DNA of 64,000 bases from NCBI GenBank assembly GCA_963734965.1, contig CAVTJK010000004.1:868001-932000 (forward strand), given 5' to 3'. Origin of the DNA: UBA4742 sp963734965 (lineage in GTDB: Bacteria > Actinomycetota > Acidimicrobiia > Acidimicrobiales > Acidimicrobilacustridaceae). Within the stretch, counting starts at the first letter, position 1. The number at the start of each line of letters is the position of its first letter. Shown in pieces: positions 8,768-17,262 of this stretch. The position numbers and the translations under genes were made by a program. Below the pieces are notes generated by a model. That model ran no database searches, was not told the origin of the DNA, and saw only the letters and a program-made list of their open reading frames with translations.

Positions 8768-9547
8768 TCACGACAGATATTCGCCACAGTTGACGTTGAG
8801 GCTCTGCCCGGTGACGGCCTTGGCCAGCGGCGAAGCGAAGAACACCACCGCTCCCGCGATCTCAGCGGAGCTCGGCAGGTACTTGAGGCAGGTCTGATCG
8901 GCCAGCTCGTCGTACACGACCTGGAACTCGACGCCGCGCTTCTCGGCCATGTCGTTGACGTACCACTCCACCGACTTGCCCCAGATGTAGCTCGGATGGA
9001 TGCCGTTGACCCGCACGCCGTAGCGCCCGAGCTCGCGGGCCAGGCCCTGGGTGGCCACCGCCAGCGCCCCTTTCGACGCAGCGTAGGCCACGAACCGCTC
9101 CTGAACGACCTGCGCCGCTTGGCTGTTGACCATGATCACCCGGCTGTCATCCTGCTGCTTGAGATAGGGCAGAGCCGCCGCCGTCATCTCGAGCGTGCCG
9201 AACAGGTTGACATCCATGGTCGAGCGCCAGCCCTCGAAGGCCCCTTCCTCGAACAAGGTGAAGGTGCCGTCGCTGAAGGCGTTGTTGACCAGGATGTCCA
9301 CGCGGCCCAGCTCGTCGTGGGCGGTCCGGGCCAGCCGCACGCAATCCTCGGCCACGGTGATGTCGGTCTGGACCCAGACGGAGCGGCGACCCAAGGCCTC
9401 GATCTCGGTCGCCACCTTGACCAGCCCCTTCTCGCGCCGGGCTCCCATGGCGACATCCGCGCCCTCCCGGGCCAGGGCCAGTGCGATGTCTCGGCCCATC
9501 CCCGGGCCGATGCCGGAGACGATGGCCACCTTGCCTTCGAGCAACAT
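8768..9547 (-). CDS. Short-chain dehydrogenase/reductase
   Basis: A 259-residue SDR, first gene of the SDR-EthD-SDR operon. The glycine motif is SGIGPGMG near residue 11, NNAF replaces NNAG, and the catalytic pair is YAASK near 157. The long segment after the active site (YIWGKSVEWYVNDMAEKRG) resembles SDRs of actinobacterial lipid clusters. The protein ends VTGQSLNVNCGEYLS rather than the usual DGG. The substrate is unknown; the gene is intact. Confidence 0.88.
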   Translation of the reverse strand: MLLEGKVAIVSGIGPGMGRDIALALAREGADVAMGARREKGLVKVATEIEALGRRSVWVQTDITVAEDCVRLARTAHDELGRVDILVNNAFSDGTFTLFEEGAFEGWRSTMDVNLFGTLEMTAAALPYLKQQDDSRVIMVNSQAAQVVQERFVAYAASKGALAVATQGLARELGRYGVRVNGIHPSYIWGKSVEWYVNDMAEKRGVEFQVVYDELADQTCLKYLPSSAEIAGAVVFFASPLAKAVTGQSLNVNCGEYLS

Positions 9548-9643
9548 TTCGATCGGTTCTCCCTCGGACGGGGTTGGAGGCAGTTGGAGCGACGGGTCGG
9601 CTCGGCCCGGCGCGTCCAGACGGGCCGCGACGGCGGCCGGTGG

Positions 9644-10594
9644 TCAGCTGTTCAGCAAGGGGGCGACCTGTGAACCGAACGCATCGATCTGATCACAGAG
9701 CTCGGCGGCCGAACGGGTGTGGAAGCGCATCTGCAGCTGGTTGATCCCGATCGACTTGGCCTTGCGCATGCGTTCGGCGATCACGTCGGGCGAGCCGGTG
9801 AGATGGGTCTGGTCGGGTTCGAACCACGGCTCGCCCACGTACAGCACGCCGGTGTTGCCCCCGATGGCAAAGGGGAGATCCGCACGTCCGTTGGCCTCGC
9901 GGCGTTCGGTGAGCCAAGCCACAGCCGCCTTCATGCCGTCGGCTGGAGGACCCTGCGGGAGCCAGCCGTCGCCCTTGTCGGCGGCGCGGCGCAGCGCCGG
10001 ACGCGAGGACCCGCCCACCCAGATCGGCGGCCCCCCGGCTTGGCGGCCACGCGGGCGCAGACCCGCATCCGCGACCGACACCGTCGGCGTGGTCACCTTG
10101 GGGTACTCGTCGGCGAAGGCCGCCCGGACGACATCGATCGAGTCGTCCAGCGTCGCACCGCGTCGGTCGAAGTCGACGCCGAGCAACTCGAACTCGGACT
10201 GCACGTGGCCGGCGCCGACGCCGAGGATGGCCCGACCCTCGCTCAGCTCGTCGAGGGTCAGGAAGGCCTTGGCCGCCATCAGCGGGTGCCGGTACGGGAG
10301 CACGTAGACGTGGCTCATCAGATGGACGTGCTCGGTGATCCCGGCCAGCCAACCGAGGGTGGCGATCGTGTCCCACCACGACGTGCCCATCTTCTGGTCG
10401 AGCGGCCGGGGGATGGCGACGTGATCGCACACGGCGATGTACCAGAAGCCGTTGCGGTCCGCCGCCCGGGCCACCGCGGCCAGCTCGGCGGCGCCCGCCG
10501 TCGCCTCCCAGGGCTCCACATAGATCGTGCTCTGCGATTGGATCGGCAGCTGCATGCCGTACACGAGGGTGTCGGCCGGGATGGCGTCGGGCAT
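9644..10594 (-). CDS. LLM-class F420-dependent oxidoreductase
   Basis: A 316-residue luciferase-like (TIM barrel) enzyme, probably using cofactor F420. Conserved blocks include DHVAIPRP near 60, the AGITEHVHLMSHVYVLPYRHP region, and SEGRAILGVGAGHVQSEF near 124, followed by PIWVGGSS. A KstR-type palindrome lies 11-26 bases upstream of the ATG, which puts the gene in a probable steroid or lipid regulon. It is intact. Specific chemistry cannot be assigned in this large family. Confidence 0.88.
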   Translation of the reverse strand: MPDAIPADTLVYGMQLPIQSQSTIYVEPWEATAGAAELAAVARAADRNGFWYIAVCDHVAIPRPLDQKMGTSWWDTIATLGWLAGITEHVHLMSHVYVLPYRHPLMAAKAFLTLDELSEGRAILGVGAGHVQSEFELLGVDFDRRGATLDDSIDVVRAAFADEYPKVTTPTVSVADAGLRPRGRQAGGPPIWVGGSSRPALRRAADKGDGWLPQGPPADGMKAAVAWLTERREANGRADLPFAIGGNTGVLYVGEPWFEPDQTHLTGSPDVIAERMRKAKSIGINQLQMRFHTRSAAELCDQIDAFGSQVAPLLNS

Positions 10595-10604
10595 GCCGTC
10601 GACT

Positions 10605-10620
10605 CTAGAACACGTTCTAG
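10605..10620. promoter_or_regulatory. KstR-type operator palindrome
   Basis: CTAGAACACGTTCTAG has perfect seven-base arms. Its core matches the mycobacterial KstR consensus TnnAACnnGTTnnA at every fixed position. It sits just upstream of the LLM oxidoreductase start (10594). An identical 14-base core is at 14678-14691. Confidence 0.75.
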
Positions 10621-10686
10621 TTCGGCGCGCCGCCCAGACTCGCGCCGCCTGGGTTCTTGGAGGGTCGCGGGTTGCAGGTCAACGGG

Positions 10687-11555
10687 CTACTTGATGAAGC
10701 GCTTGGCGAAGCTCTCGAGTTGGTCCTTGAGCAGGTCGAACCGCCGCTCGCGGGTCGACAGCAGCATCCGGGTCGCCCCGAAGCGTTGGGCCGAGACGAT
10801 GGCGGCCTTGTCGACCTGATCGAGCAGGCCGCCGAGGGTGAGCTCGATGGACTCGGGATCGCGGCCCTCCTCGACCGCCGCCTCCCAGAGCAGGCGGAGG
10901 CGTTCGGTCAGCGTCTCGTCGTCGAGGCCGAGCGGTTGGAAGCCGTCCCCCAAGCGTCCGGCGCGTCGGGCGGCGGCGGGCGAGTGTCCGCCGACGTGGA
11001 TGGGGACCCCACCGGCACGAACCGGACGCGGCCGACTGATCACGCCGTCGAAGGCGACGTGCTGGCCGTTGAAGCTGGCCACGTCGCAGGCCCAGATCAC
11101 CCGCAGGGCCTGGATCAGCTCGTCGGTGCGCGCCCCGCGGGATCCGAAGTCGACACCGAGGGCGTCGAACTCCTCGCGCATCCAGCCGACGCCGACGCCG
11201 AGGCGCAGCCGACCGTGCGACAGCACGTCGATGGTGGCCAGCCGCTTGGCCAGGGACACGGCGTTGTACTGCGGGCAGCACGAGCACGCCGGTGGCCAGC
11301 ACGACCCGCTCGGTGATCCCGGCCAGGAAGGCGAGCAGGTCGAGCGGATCCGGTATCGGGCAGTCGTCGGGCAGCGGCATGCGTCCGCTCGCCGCGTAGG
11401 GGTACTTCTCGGCGTAGTCGGCCTTCACGGCCACGTGCTCGACGACGTACAGCGACTCGTAGCCGAGTCGGTCGACCGTCTGGGCGAAGGCGGTCATCCA
11501 CTCAGGATCGGCCGACGACCCCCTGGCGATATGGCGGCAACACTCCGAACTGCAT
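10687..11555 (-). CDS. LLM-class F420-dependent oxidoreductase (two frame changes)
   Basis: Reconstructed as about 285 residues. ATG 11555 opens MQFGVLPPYRQG, a typical LLM N-terminus. The frame changes in a run of five C at 11519-11523 and continues DPEWMTAFAQTVDRLGY. It changes again near 11265 and continues MSLAKRLATIDVLSHGRLRLGVGVGWMREEF to the stop. Family features are VVEHV near 40, GITERVVLATGV and the RLRLGVGVGW motif. It begins 16 bases after the TetR gene on the same strand, so TetR-LLM is a probable operon. Confidence 0.8.
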
Positions 11556-11571
11556 GGCGCTTGGTTCCCAA

Positions 11572-12288
11572 TCAGCTCGGTGGCTTTTGGCCGGTCACGG
11601 TCGTGTGGATGATGCGGGCCATGCTGCGGCGCATGTCGCCGGTACGGATCCCCCAGAACTCGAAGCCGTAGCGGTGGCCGGCCACCGTGGCCAGCATGGC
11701 CACGACCACGCCGGCCGACGCCATCGGATCCAGATCAGCGGGATGGCGGCCGTCGCTCTGATGGCTGATCACCTCGGCCAGGGCCACGACCACCTCGTTG
11801 AGCAGGCGGGTGCGGATGTTGCGGAAGCGCTGGTCGCCCTCCTCGGTGGCCAGGTCGACCACCCGCATGACCGAGCGATGGTCCTCCCAGAACTCGAAGA
11901 ACCCGTCGACCAGCGCCTCGGCCGTCGCGTAGGCGTGCTTGCCCTTCCAGGTGCCGCCCCGGACGATGTCGGTCAGGACCGCCCCCTCGTGGGCCATGTC
12001 CTCGGCCAGCACCAGGATGGCCGACTCGACCTCGGGGAAGTACTGGTAGAAGGTCGCCGGCGACGTCCCGGCCCCCCGAGCGATGTCGACCACCTTGAGA
12101 TCGCGGTAGTTGCTGGTCTTGAGCATCTCGGCGGTCTGGTCCAGCAGGCGCTGACGGGTGGCGCGGCCGCGCCGTCCCGGGACCCGCCCGTCCGCCGCCC
12201 GCAGCTCGTCCTCGTCGAGGTCGTCGTCGACCCCCGACAGGGCCTCGGGCACCAGGGCGATGACCTCGCGGTTGGGCTGGGGGCTCAT
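11572..12288 (-). CDS. TetR-family transcriptional regulator
   Basis: About 238 residues from ATG 12288; a TTG eight codons earlier is possible. The roughly 30-residue acidic leader precedes the helix-turn-helix (RQRLLDQTAEML to VVDIARGAGTSPATFYQYFP). The ligand domain that follows is alpha-helical, as usual. The palindrome CTGACGCCTCGTCAG lies 35 bases upstream of this start, and eight more matches of varying quality sit before lipid and steroid genes in this window. It is therefore the best local candidate for the regulator of that set; this is inference. It is followed by an LLM oxidoreductase. Confidence 0.88.
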   Translation of the reverse strand: MSPQPNREVIALVPEALSGVDDDLDEDELRAADGRVPGRRGRATRQRLLDQTAEMLKTSNYRDLKVVDIARGAGTSPATFYQYFPEVESAILVLAEDMAHEGAVLTDIVRGGTWKGKHAYATAEALVDGFFEFWEDHRSVMRVVDLATEEGDQRFRNIRTRLLNEVVVALAEVISHQSDGRHPADLDPMASAGVVVAMLATVAGHRYGFEFWGIRTGDMRRSMARIIHTTVTGQKPPS

Positions 12289-12322
12289 CGGAGGCCACGT
12301 TAGTCGCCCCAACCTCGCTGAT

Positions 12323-12337
12323 CTGACGCCTCGTCAG
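12323..12337. promoter_or_regulatory. CTGACGnnnCGTCAG operator, TetR promoter
   Basis: CTGACGCCTCGTCAG, perfect six-base arms with a three-base centre. It lies between the divergent TetR (minus) and lipoprotein (plus) genes, where TetR autoregulation would be expected. Confidence 0.65.
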
Positions 12338-12433
12338 CCTTCGGTGTCCCGGCAACGGCGGGTGGGCGTGACCCGCCGCTCCCCGCCGCCGCGGCGCGAC
12401 CGGCCACGCTCGACCCGCGCCTAGCGTGCGGCC

Positions 12434-13052
12434 ATGTCCTCACTCGCTCGGCCCGCTCGCCGGAGGCGTGGTCCCCGGCCGGGCCGCATCCTCGCCCTGT
12501 CGGGAGCGGTGGCGCTGGTGGCCGTCTCGGCGTGCAGCTCGACGGGGGCAAGTCGATCCGACTCGACGGTCCCCAGCAACGCCACCGTCGCCGGGCCGCC
12601 CGCCGGCTCGAACTCGACGATCGGGACGGGGGCGGCGAAGAGCTCGACGTCGACCACGACGCCCGGAACCATCGGGACGCTGCCCGCCGACACGGTGATC
12701 ATCAACCCGGGGTCCAGCCCGTTCGGCGACATCCTGGTCGACCCGAACAACCACACCTTCTACGTCTTCACCGGCGACACCTCGACGGTGGCGACCTGCA
12801 TCGGTGCCTGCGCCAACACCTGGGCGCCGGTGCTCGGCACCCAGATCGGTGTGGCCCAGAGCCTCAGCTACGCAGCGGGCGAGTTCAAGCTGGTCCGCCA
12901 GCCCGAACGGGACCACCCAGCTGACCGTCAACGGTCACCCGGTGTACACCTACAAGAACGACAGCCGGGCGGGCGAGGCCACGGGCCAGGGGTCCGGCGG
13001 CCAGTGGTACGTCATCGGCACCGATGGTCAGCCCATCACCAAGAAGAGCTAG
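12434..13052 (+). CDS. Secreted lipoprotein with Yx(F/W)xxD-type repeats (one frame change)
   Basis: About 205 residues. An arginine-rich N-terminus and hydrophobic stretch precede a lipobox-like VSACSS near residue 33-38, so the protein is probably an anchored lipoprotein. A Ser/Thr/Gly-rich linker follows. Then come segments of the Lipoprotein_15 / COG4315 type: FGDILVDPNNHTFYVF, CIGACANTWAPVL and NGHPVYTYKND. The frame shifts near 12905, and the remainder (NGTTQLTVNGHPVYTY) is in another frame. The function of this family is unknown. It overlaps the convergent isochorismatase-like gene by four bases. Confidence 0.78.
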
Positions 13053-13675
13053 CCGGCGGCCGTCCAGGCCGCCAGGATCTCGTCGGTCGTGGTGAGGGTG
13101 GCGATCAGCGCCAGCGTGTTGTCGAGCACGGCGTCGGCGTAGCTCTCGGGTATGCCGGCCACGGCGTCGCGCGGGATGACGAACTGGTAGCCGCGGTTCA
13201 CGGCGTCCATGGCGAAGTTGAGGATGGCCACGTTCACCGAGACCCCGGTGCCGATGATCGTGGTGACGCCGAGGTTGCGCAGGATGGGGTCGAGATCGGT
13301 GCCGCCCATCGGACCCAATCCGTGCAGCCGGCTGAGCACGAGATCCGAATCGGCCACACCGATCTCAGGCACGACCTCGACCGCCGGTGTGCCCGGCCGC
13401 AGCGGTACCGGCGTCTTGAGCATGCCCATGAACAGGCGGGCGTTGTGGTTCGAGCCCTGGCCGTCGTCGCGCCGCATGGCGACGCAGTGGACCACGGGAG
13501 CACCCGAGGCCCGCGCACCGGCGGCCAGGCGCGCGACGTTGGGTATGGCCACTCGCTGGGCGATCTCGGCCAGCTGAGGCAGCGCGGCGTCGGGGCCGAC
13601 GGTCGCGCCCTGGCATTCCTGGGTGACCAGCGCCGTGTGACCGGGCGCGACGAGCGCCGTCAGATCGAGGGCCAT
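13049..13675 (-). CDS. Isochorismatase-superfamily protein lacking canonical catalytic residues
   Basis: A 208-residue protein from ATG 13675, preceded by GGAGG at seven bases. The fold pattern is that of cysteine hydrolases, but the usual nucleophile segment GVATDVCV reads GVSVNVAI, and the N-terminal VIDMQ reads VTQECQ. Both the catalytic cysteine and the first aspartate positions are thus replaced. It may be a variant hydrolase or a non-catalytic relative. It is downstream of an LLM oxidoreductase with a 19-base gap and could form an operon with it under the KstR-type site. Confidence 0.8.
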   Translation of the reverse strand: MALDLTALVAPGHTALVTQECQGATVGPDAALPQLAEIAQRVAIPNVARLAAGARASGAPVVHCVAMRRDDGQGSNHNARLFMGMLKTPVPLRPGTPAVEVVPEIGVADSDLVLSRLHGLGPMGGTDLDPILRNLGVTTIIGTGVSVNVAILNFAMDAVNRGYQFVIPRDAVAGIPESYADAVLDNTLALIATLTTTDEILAAWTAAG

Positions 13676-13694
13676 GCGAATCCTCCGGACGACA

Positions 13695-14678
13695 TCAGAC
13701 TCGGACGCGGGGCAGCACCTTGTCGGCGAACAGCTCGAGGCTCTCCCAGCCGTCGTCGGGCGCCGTTGCCCCACAGAGCGGATGGTGGGTGAAGGCGCCC
13801 AGCGCGCCGAGCTCGGACGCTAGCGCCACACACTCGTCGGGAGTGAGGATCTGGTACACGCCCTCGGCCCGCAGCTCGTCGACGGTGGTGGCGGTCGACT
13901 TCACGTGCGACCGGATGTCGTCGGTCTGCCACTGGTGGTAGGTGACGGCGTCGTGGAGCAGGTTCGAGCCGATGCGTGACCACAACCGATCGGGATCCTC
14001 GGACACGAACAGCGTGCCCGGTCCCTTGGGTTGGCCGACCCACCCCGGCGCGTGCCCGAGGCGTTCGCACTCGTCGAGGTAGAGCTGCACGAGCTCGTCG
14101 TCGCCGATGGGCGGGAAGAACCCGAAGCCGAACCGCGCCGCCCGCTTGGCCGCGGCCGGGCCAGAGCCGCCGATCAGCACCATCGGATGAGGTTGCTGCA
14201 CCGGTCGCGGGGTGACCTGCACCGTCTCGCCGTCGAGCTCGAAGGGCTCGCCCGTCCACGCCTTGACCATGATCTCGAGGCAGGCGTCGAGACGCTTGCC
14301 GCGACCGGCCCAGGCTCGATCGAACAGGGCGTATTCGACCGGTCGGTAGCCGAGGCCGGCAACGATCGAGATGCGGCCGTTGCTGATCAGGTCGACGACG
14401 GCCACGTCCTCGGCCAGCCGCACCGGATCGTGCAGCGGGACGAGCAGCGCCGAGATCCAGATGGGGATGCGCTTGGTCCGCGCCGCCACGGCCGCCGCCA
14501 TCACGAGCGGGGACGGCAGGTAGCCGTCCGCCGACGCGTGGTGCTCGGACAGCACCAGCATGTCGAAGCCCTGGCCGTCGGCCCACTCGCTCATCTCGAG
14601 GGCGGCGCCGTACTGCCGCTGCGCCTCGGGGGGGTCGAGGCCGGGCGCACGCTGGTCGAACCGGATCACCGAGAACAT
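13695..14678 (-). CDS. LLM-class F420-dependent oxidoreductase
   Basis: A 327-residue luciferase-like monooxygenase/reductase with LSEHHASADGYLPSPL near residue 43, a KRIPIWISALLVPLHDP block, and the SNGRISIVAGLGYRPVEY motif near 100. The ATG at 14678 is the first base of a KstR-type palindrome (14678-14691). Any transcript starting downstream of the operator would therefore be nearly leaderless. The next downstream gene is the isochorismatase-like gene. It is intact; the substrate is unknown. Confidence 0.88.
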   Translation of the reverse strand: MFSVIRFDQRAPGLDPPEAQRQYGAALEMSEWADGQGFDMLVLSEHHASADGYLPSPLVMAAAVAARTKRIPIWISALLVPLHDPVRLAEDVAVVDLISNGRISIVAGLGYRPVEYALFDRAWAGRGKRLDACLEIMVKAWTGEPFELDGETVQVTPRPVQQPHPMVLIGGSGPAAAKRAARFGFGFFPPIGDDELVQLYLDECERLGHAPGWVGQPKGPGTLFVSEDPDRLWSRIGSNLLHDAVTYHQWQTDDIRSHVKSTATTVDELRAEGVYQILTPDECVALASELGALGAFTHHPLCGATAPDDGWESLELFADKVLPRVRV

Positions 14679-14691
14679 AGAACACGTTCTA
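14678..14691. promoter_or_regulatory. KstR-type operator overlapping a start codon
   Basis: TAGAACACGTTCTA, identical to the core at 10606-10619 and matching TnnAACnnGTTnnA. On the minus strand its last A is the A of the LLM gene's ATG, so repressor binding would block a leaderless start. Confidence 0.75.
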
Positions 14692-14860
14692 GTTCGGATC
14701 GGGCGCCCGCGCCACGTCCTGAGATGGGGCCACCGGATTTCCCCTGGCCGGGCGGGGCGGGCGAGAATGCGCCACCAGTCGCGACACCAGTCGCATCCGC
14801 AAGTGACCGCCGGGCGGGTCCGTCTGTGCCTGGTGGACAGCCGCCACCTCAGGGGGAACC

Positions 14861-16064
14861 ATGCCCGACGCCGTCATCGTCTCCACCGCCCGCAGCCCGA
14901 TCGGCCGGGCCGCCAAGGGCTCGCTCATCGACGTGCGACCCGACGACATGGCCGCCACCATCGTCGCGCGCCGCGCTCGACAAGGTGCCTCAGCTCGACC
15001 CGCAAGAGGTCGAAGACCTCATCATGGGCTGCGGCCAGCCCGGAGGCGAGGCCGGCTACAACATCGGCCGCGTCGTGGCCATCATGGCCGGGATGCCCGA
15101 CGTCCCCGGCGTCACCGTCAACCGGTACTGCTCCTCGTCGCTGCAGACGATCCGCATGGCGGCCCACGCCATCCGGGCCGGCGAAGGGGACGTGTTCATC
15201 TCGGCCGGCGTCGAGACGGTGAGCCGCTATCGCAACGGCGCGGCCGACACCGGGCCGCACAACCCGCTGTTCGCCGACGCCGAGGCGCGCACCGCCGAGC
15301 GGGCCAAGGGCGGGGGCGCGGCGTGGACGCCACCCGAAGGCCTCCCCGACATCTACATCGCCATGGGCCAGACGGCCGAGAACGTGGCCGAGTTCGAGAG
15401 CGTGACCCGCGAGGACATGGACGAGTTCGCCGCTCTCAGCCAGCAGCGCGCGACCGAGTCGCTCGAGAACGGCTTCTGGGCGCGCGAGATCACGCCCCTC
15501 ACCACTCCGGACGGCACGGTGGTGAGCAAGGACGACGGCATCCGGCCCGGCACGACGGTCGAGGGTCTGGCCGGGCTCAAGCCGGTGTTCCGACCCGACG
15601 GTCGGATCACGGCCGGCAACGCCTGCCCGCTCAACGACGGCGCCGCCGCCGTGATCGTCATGAGCGACACCCGCGCCGCCGAGCTGGGCATCACCCCGCT
15701 GGCCAAGATCGTGGCCAGCGGCGTCACCGGGCTCAACCCCGAGATCATGGGTCTCGGTCCGATCGAGGCCTGCCGCCAGGCCCTCAAGCGGGCGGGCATG
15801 ACCATCGACGACGTCGACCTGGTCGAGATCAACGAGGCCTTCGCCGCCCAGGTCGTGCCCTCGGCGCGCCACCTGGGGATCCCCTACGACAAGCTCAACG
15901 TGCACGGTGGGGCCATCGCCGTGGGGCATCCGTTCGGCATGACCGGCGCCCGCATCATGACCACGCTGCTCAACGGCCTCGAGGACGGCGACAAGACCAT
16001 CGGCATGGAATCGATGTGCGTCGGCGGCGGCCAGGGCATGGCCATGATCGTCGAGCGGGTCTGA
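14861..16064 (+). CDS. Thiolase (acetyl-CoA acyltransferase; one frame change)
   Basis: About 400 residues. ATG 14861 follows AGGGGG at five bases and opens VIVSTARSPIGRA, the usual thiolase N-terminus. Active-site motifs are NRYCSSSLQ (acylated Cys), NEAFA, GGAIAVGHPFGMTGAR and CVGGGQGMA. The frame changes near 14970, between MAATIVAR and ALDKVPQLDPQEVEDL. It catalyses thiolytic cleavage or Claisen condensation of 3-ketoacyl-CoA. It resembles the FadA3 branch more than the FadA6 gene at 21573. A 63-base tandem array follows its stop codon. Confidence 0.88.
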
Positions 16065-16083
16065 TCTGATCTCTTGGCCCTCC

Positions 16084-16347
16084 GGTCGGCAAGCCTCCCT
16101 GCGGGCGCTTCGCCATCCGGGTGTCATCTCGCGAGCGGCTCCACTCGGTCGGCAAGCCTCCCTGCGGGCGCTTCGCCATCCGGGTGTCATCTCGCGAGCG
16201 GCTCCACTCGGTCGGCAAGCCTCCCTGCGGGCGCTTCGCCATCCGGGTGTCATCTCGCGAGCGGCTCCACTCGGTCGGCAAGCCTCCCTGCGGGCGCTTC
16301 GCCATCCGGGTGTCATCTCGCGAGCGGCTCCACTCGGTCGGCAAGCC
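16084..16347. repeat. Tandem array of 63-base units
   Basis: Starts of GGTCGGCAAGCCTCC occur at 16084, 16147, 16210, 16273 and 16336, exactly 63 bases apart. Four units are essentially identical and the fifth is cut after 12 bases. Units contain GGCGCTTCGCCATCCGGGTG, the reverse of the core in the 7401 array. The array occupies most of the 328-base gap between the thiolase and the glycosyltransferases; no gene is seen there. Confidence 0.93.
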
Positions 16348-16392
16348 GGGCGTCACCGACTGGAAATGGACACTCGCTAGAGTCCAGACCCG

Positions 16393-17262
16393 ATGACTGG
16401 GGCTCCGACGATGATCAGCGTCGTGATGCCGGCGCATGACCGGGCCCCGGTGATCGGGTTCCAACTCGACGCGTTGGCTCGACAGACGACCTCTCGACCG
16501 TACGAGGTCATCGTGGCCGACAACGGATCGTCCGACGACACCGTGGCCGTCGCCGAGTCGTTCGCCGATCGGTTCGAACGCTTCAAGGTGATCGACGCGT
16601 CGGCCCGCGCCGGCGCGGGACCGGCCCGCAACATCGGGGCAGCGGCGGCGGCGGGCGAGATGATCGCCTTCTGCGACAGCGACGACATCGTCCACCACGA
16701 CTGGCTCGAAGCCCTTGCCGCCGCGTGGCGACCAGGAACCATGGTCGCCGGGCGCGTCGTTCACGATCGAGATCTCGACGACGATCACGTCTTCGCCGAG
16801 GTCCCGGCCCGACCACCACGGACCAGGATCGACGTGCCGTGCCTGGTCCAGGGCGGGAACATGGCCATCGGGCGCGCGGACCTCGAGCGGCTCGGCGGAT
16901 TCGACGAGTCGTTCCGGTATTCGCAGGACACCGAGCTGTCATGGCGCGGTCAGCTGGCGGGTCTCGACTACGTCGAAGCCGTCGATGCGCTCACGTTCAA
17001 GCGCAGCGCACCCACTCGCCGAGCCGAGCTGCGCCAGCACTACCGCTGGGGACGGACCCGGCCACGGTTGTACCGCCGCTATCGAGCCGAGGGGTTCGAA
17101 CGCCGGTCACCACGGGCGCTCGTGCGCGGGTACGCCAAGTTGATGGGCCACGCCGCCCTCTCCCCGTTGGATGTCCACCACCGCGACATGACCGTGCGCA
17201 TGACCGGGCACTTCACGGGATACATCGTCGGATCCGTCAAGTACCGCGTCGTCCACCTCTGA
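16393..17262 (+). CDS. Family 2 glycosyltransferase
   Basis: A 289-residue GT-A glycosyltransferase. ISVVMPAHDRAPVI near residue 7 is the nucleotide-binding start, VIVADNGSSDDT near 40 follows, and FCDSDD near 92 carries the metal-binding DxD. An RHYRWGRTRPRLYRRY-like basic region near 215 is conserved in its neighbour. It transfers a sugar from an NDP-sugar to an unknown acceptor. Its stop codon overlaps the next gene's ATG (TGATG). The two products are clearly paralogous along their whole length, pointing to tandem duplication. Confidence 0.9.
   Translation: MTGAPTMISVVMPAHDRAPVIGFQLDALARQTTSRPYEVIVADNGSSDDTVAVAESFADRFERFKVIDASARAGAGPARNIGAAAAAGEMIAFCDSDDIVHHDWLEALAAAWRPGTMVAGRVVHDRDLDDDHVFAEVPARPPRTRIDVPCLVQGGNMAIGRADLERLGGFDESFRYSQDTELSWRGQLAGLDYVEAVDALTFKRSAPTRRAELRQHYRWGRTRPRLYRRYRAEGFERRSPRALVRGYAKLMGHAALSPLDVHHRDMTVRMTGHFTGYIVGSVKYRVVHL

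Noticed and set aside
16074..16439. A 121-residue open frame with a 21-residue repeat through the tandem array
   Set aside because: It exists only because the unit length is a multiple of three. It lacks a ribosome-binding site, runs into the glycosyltransferase gene and has equivalents on the other strand.
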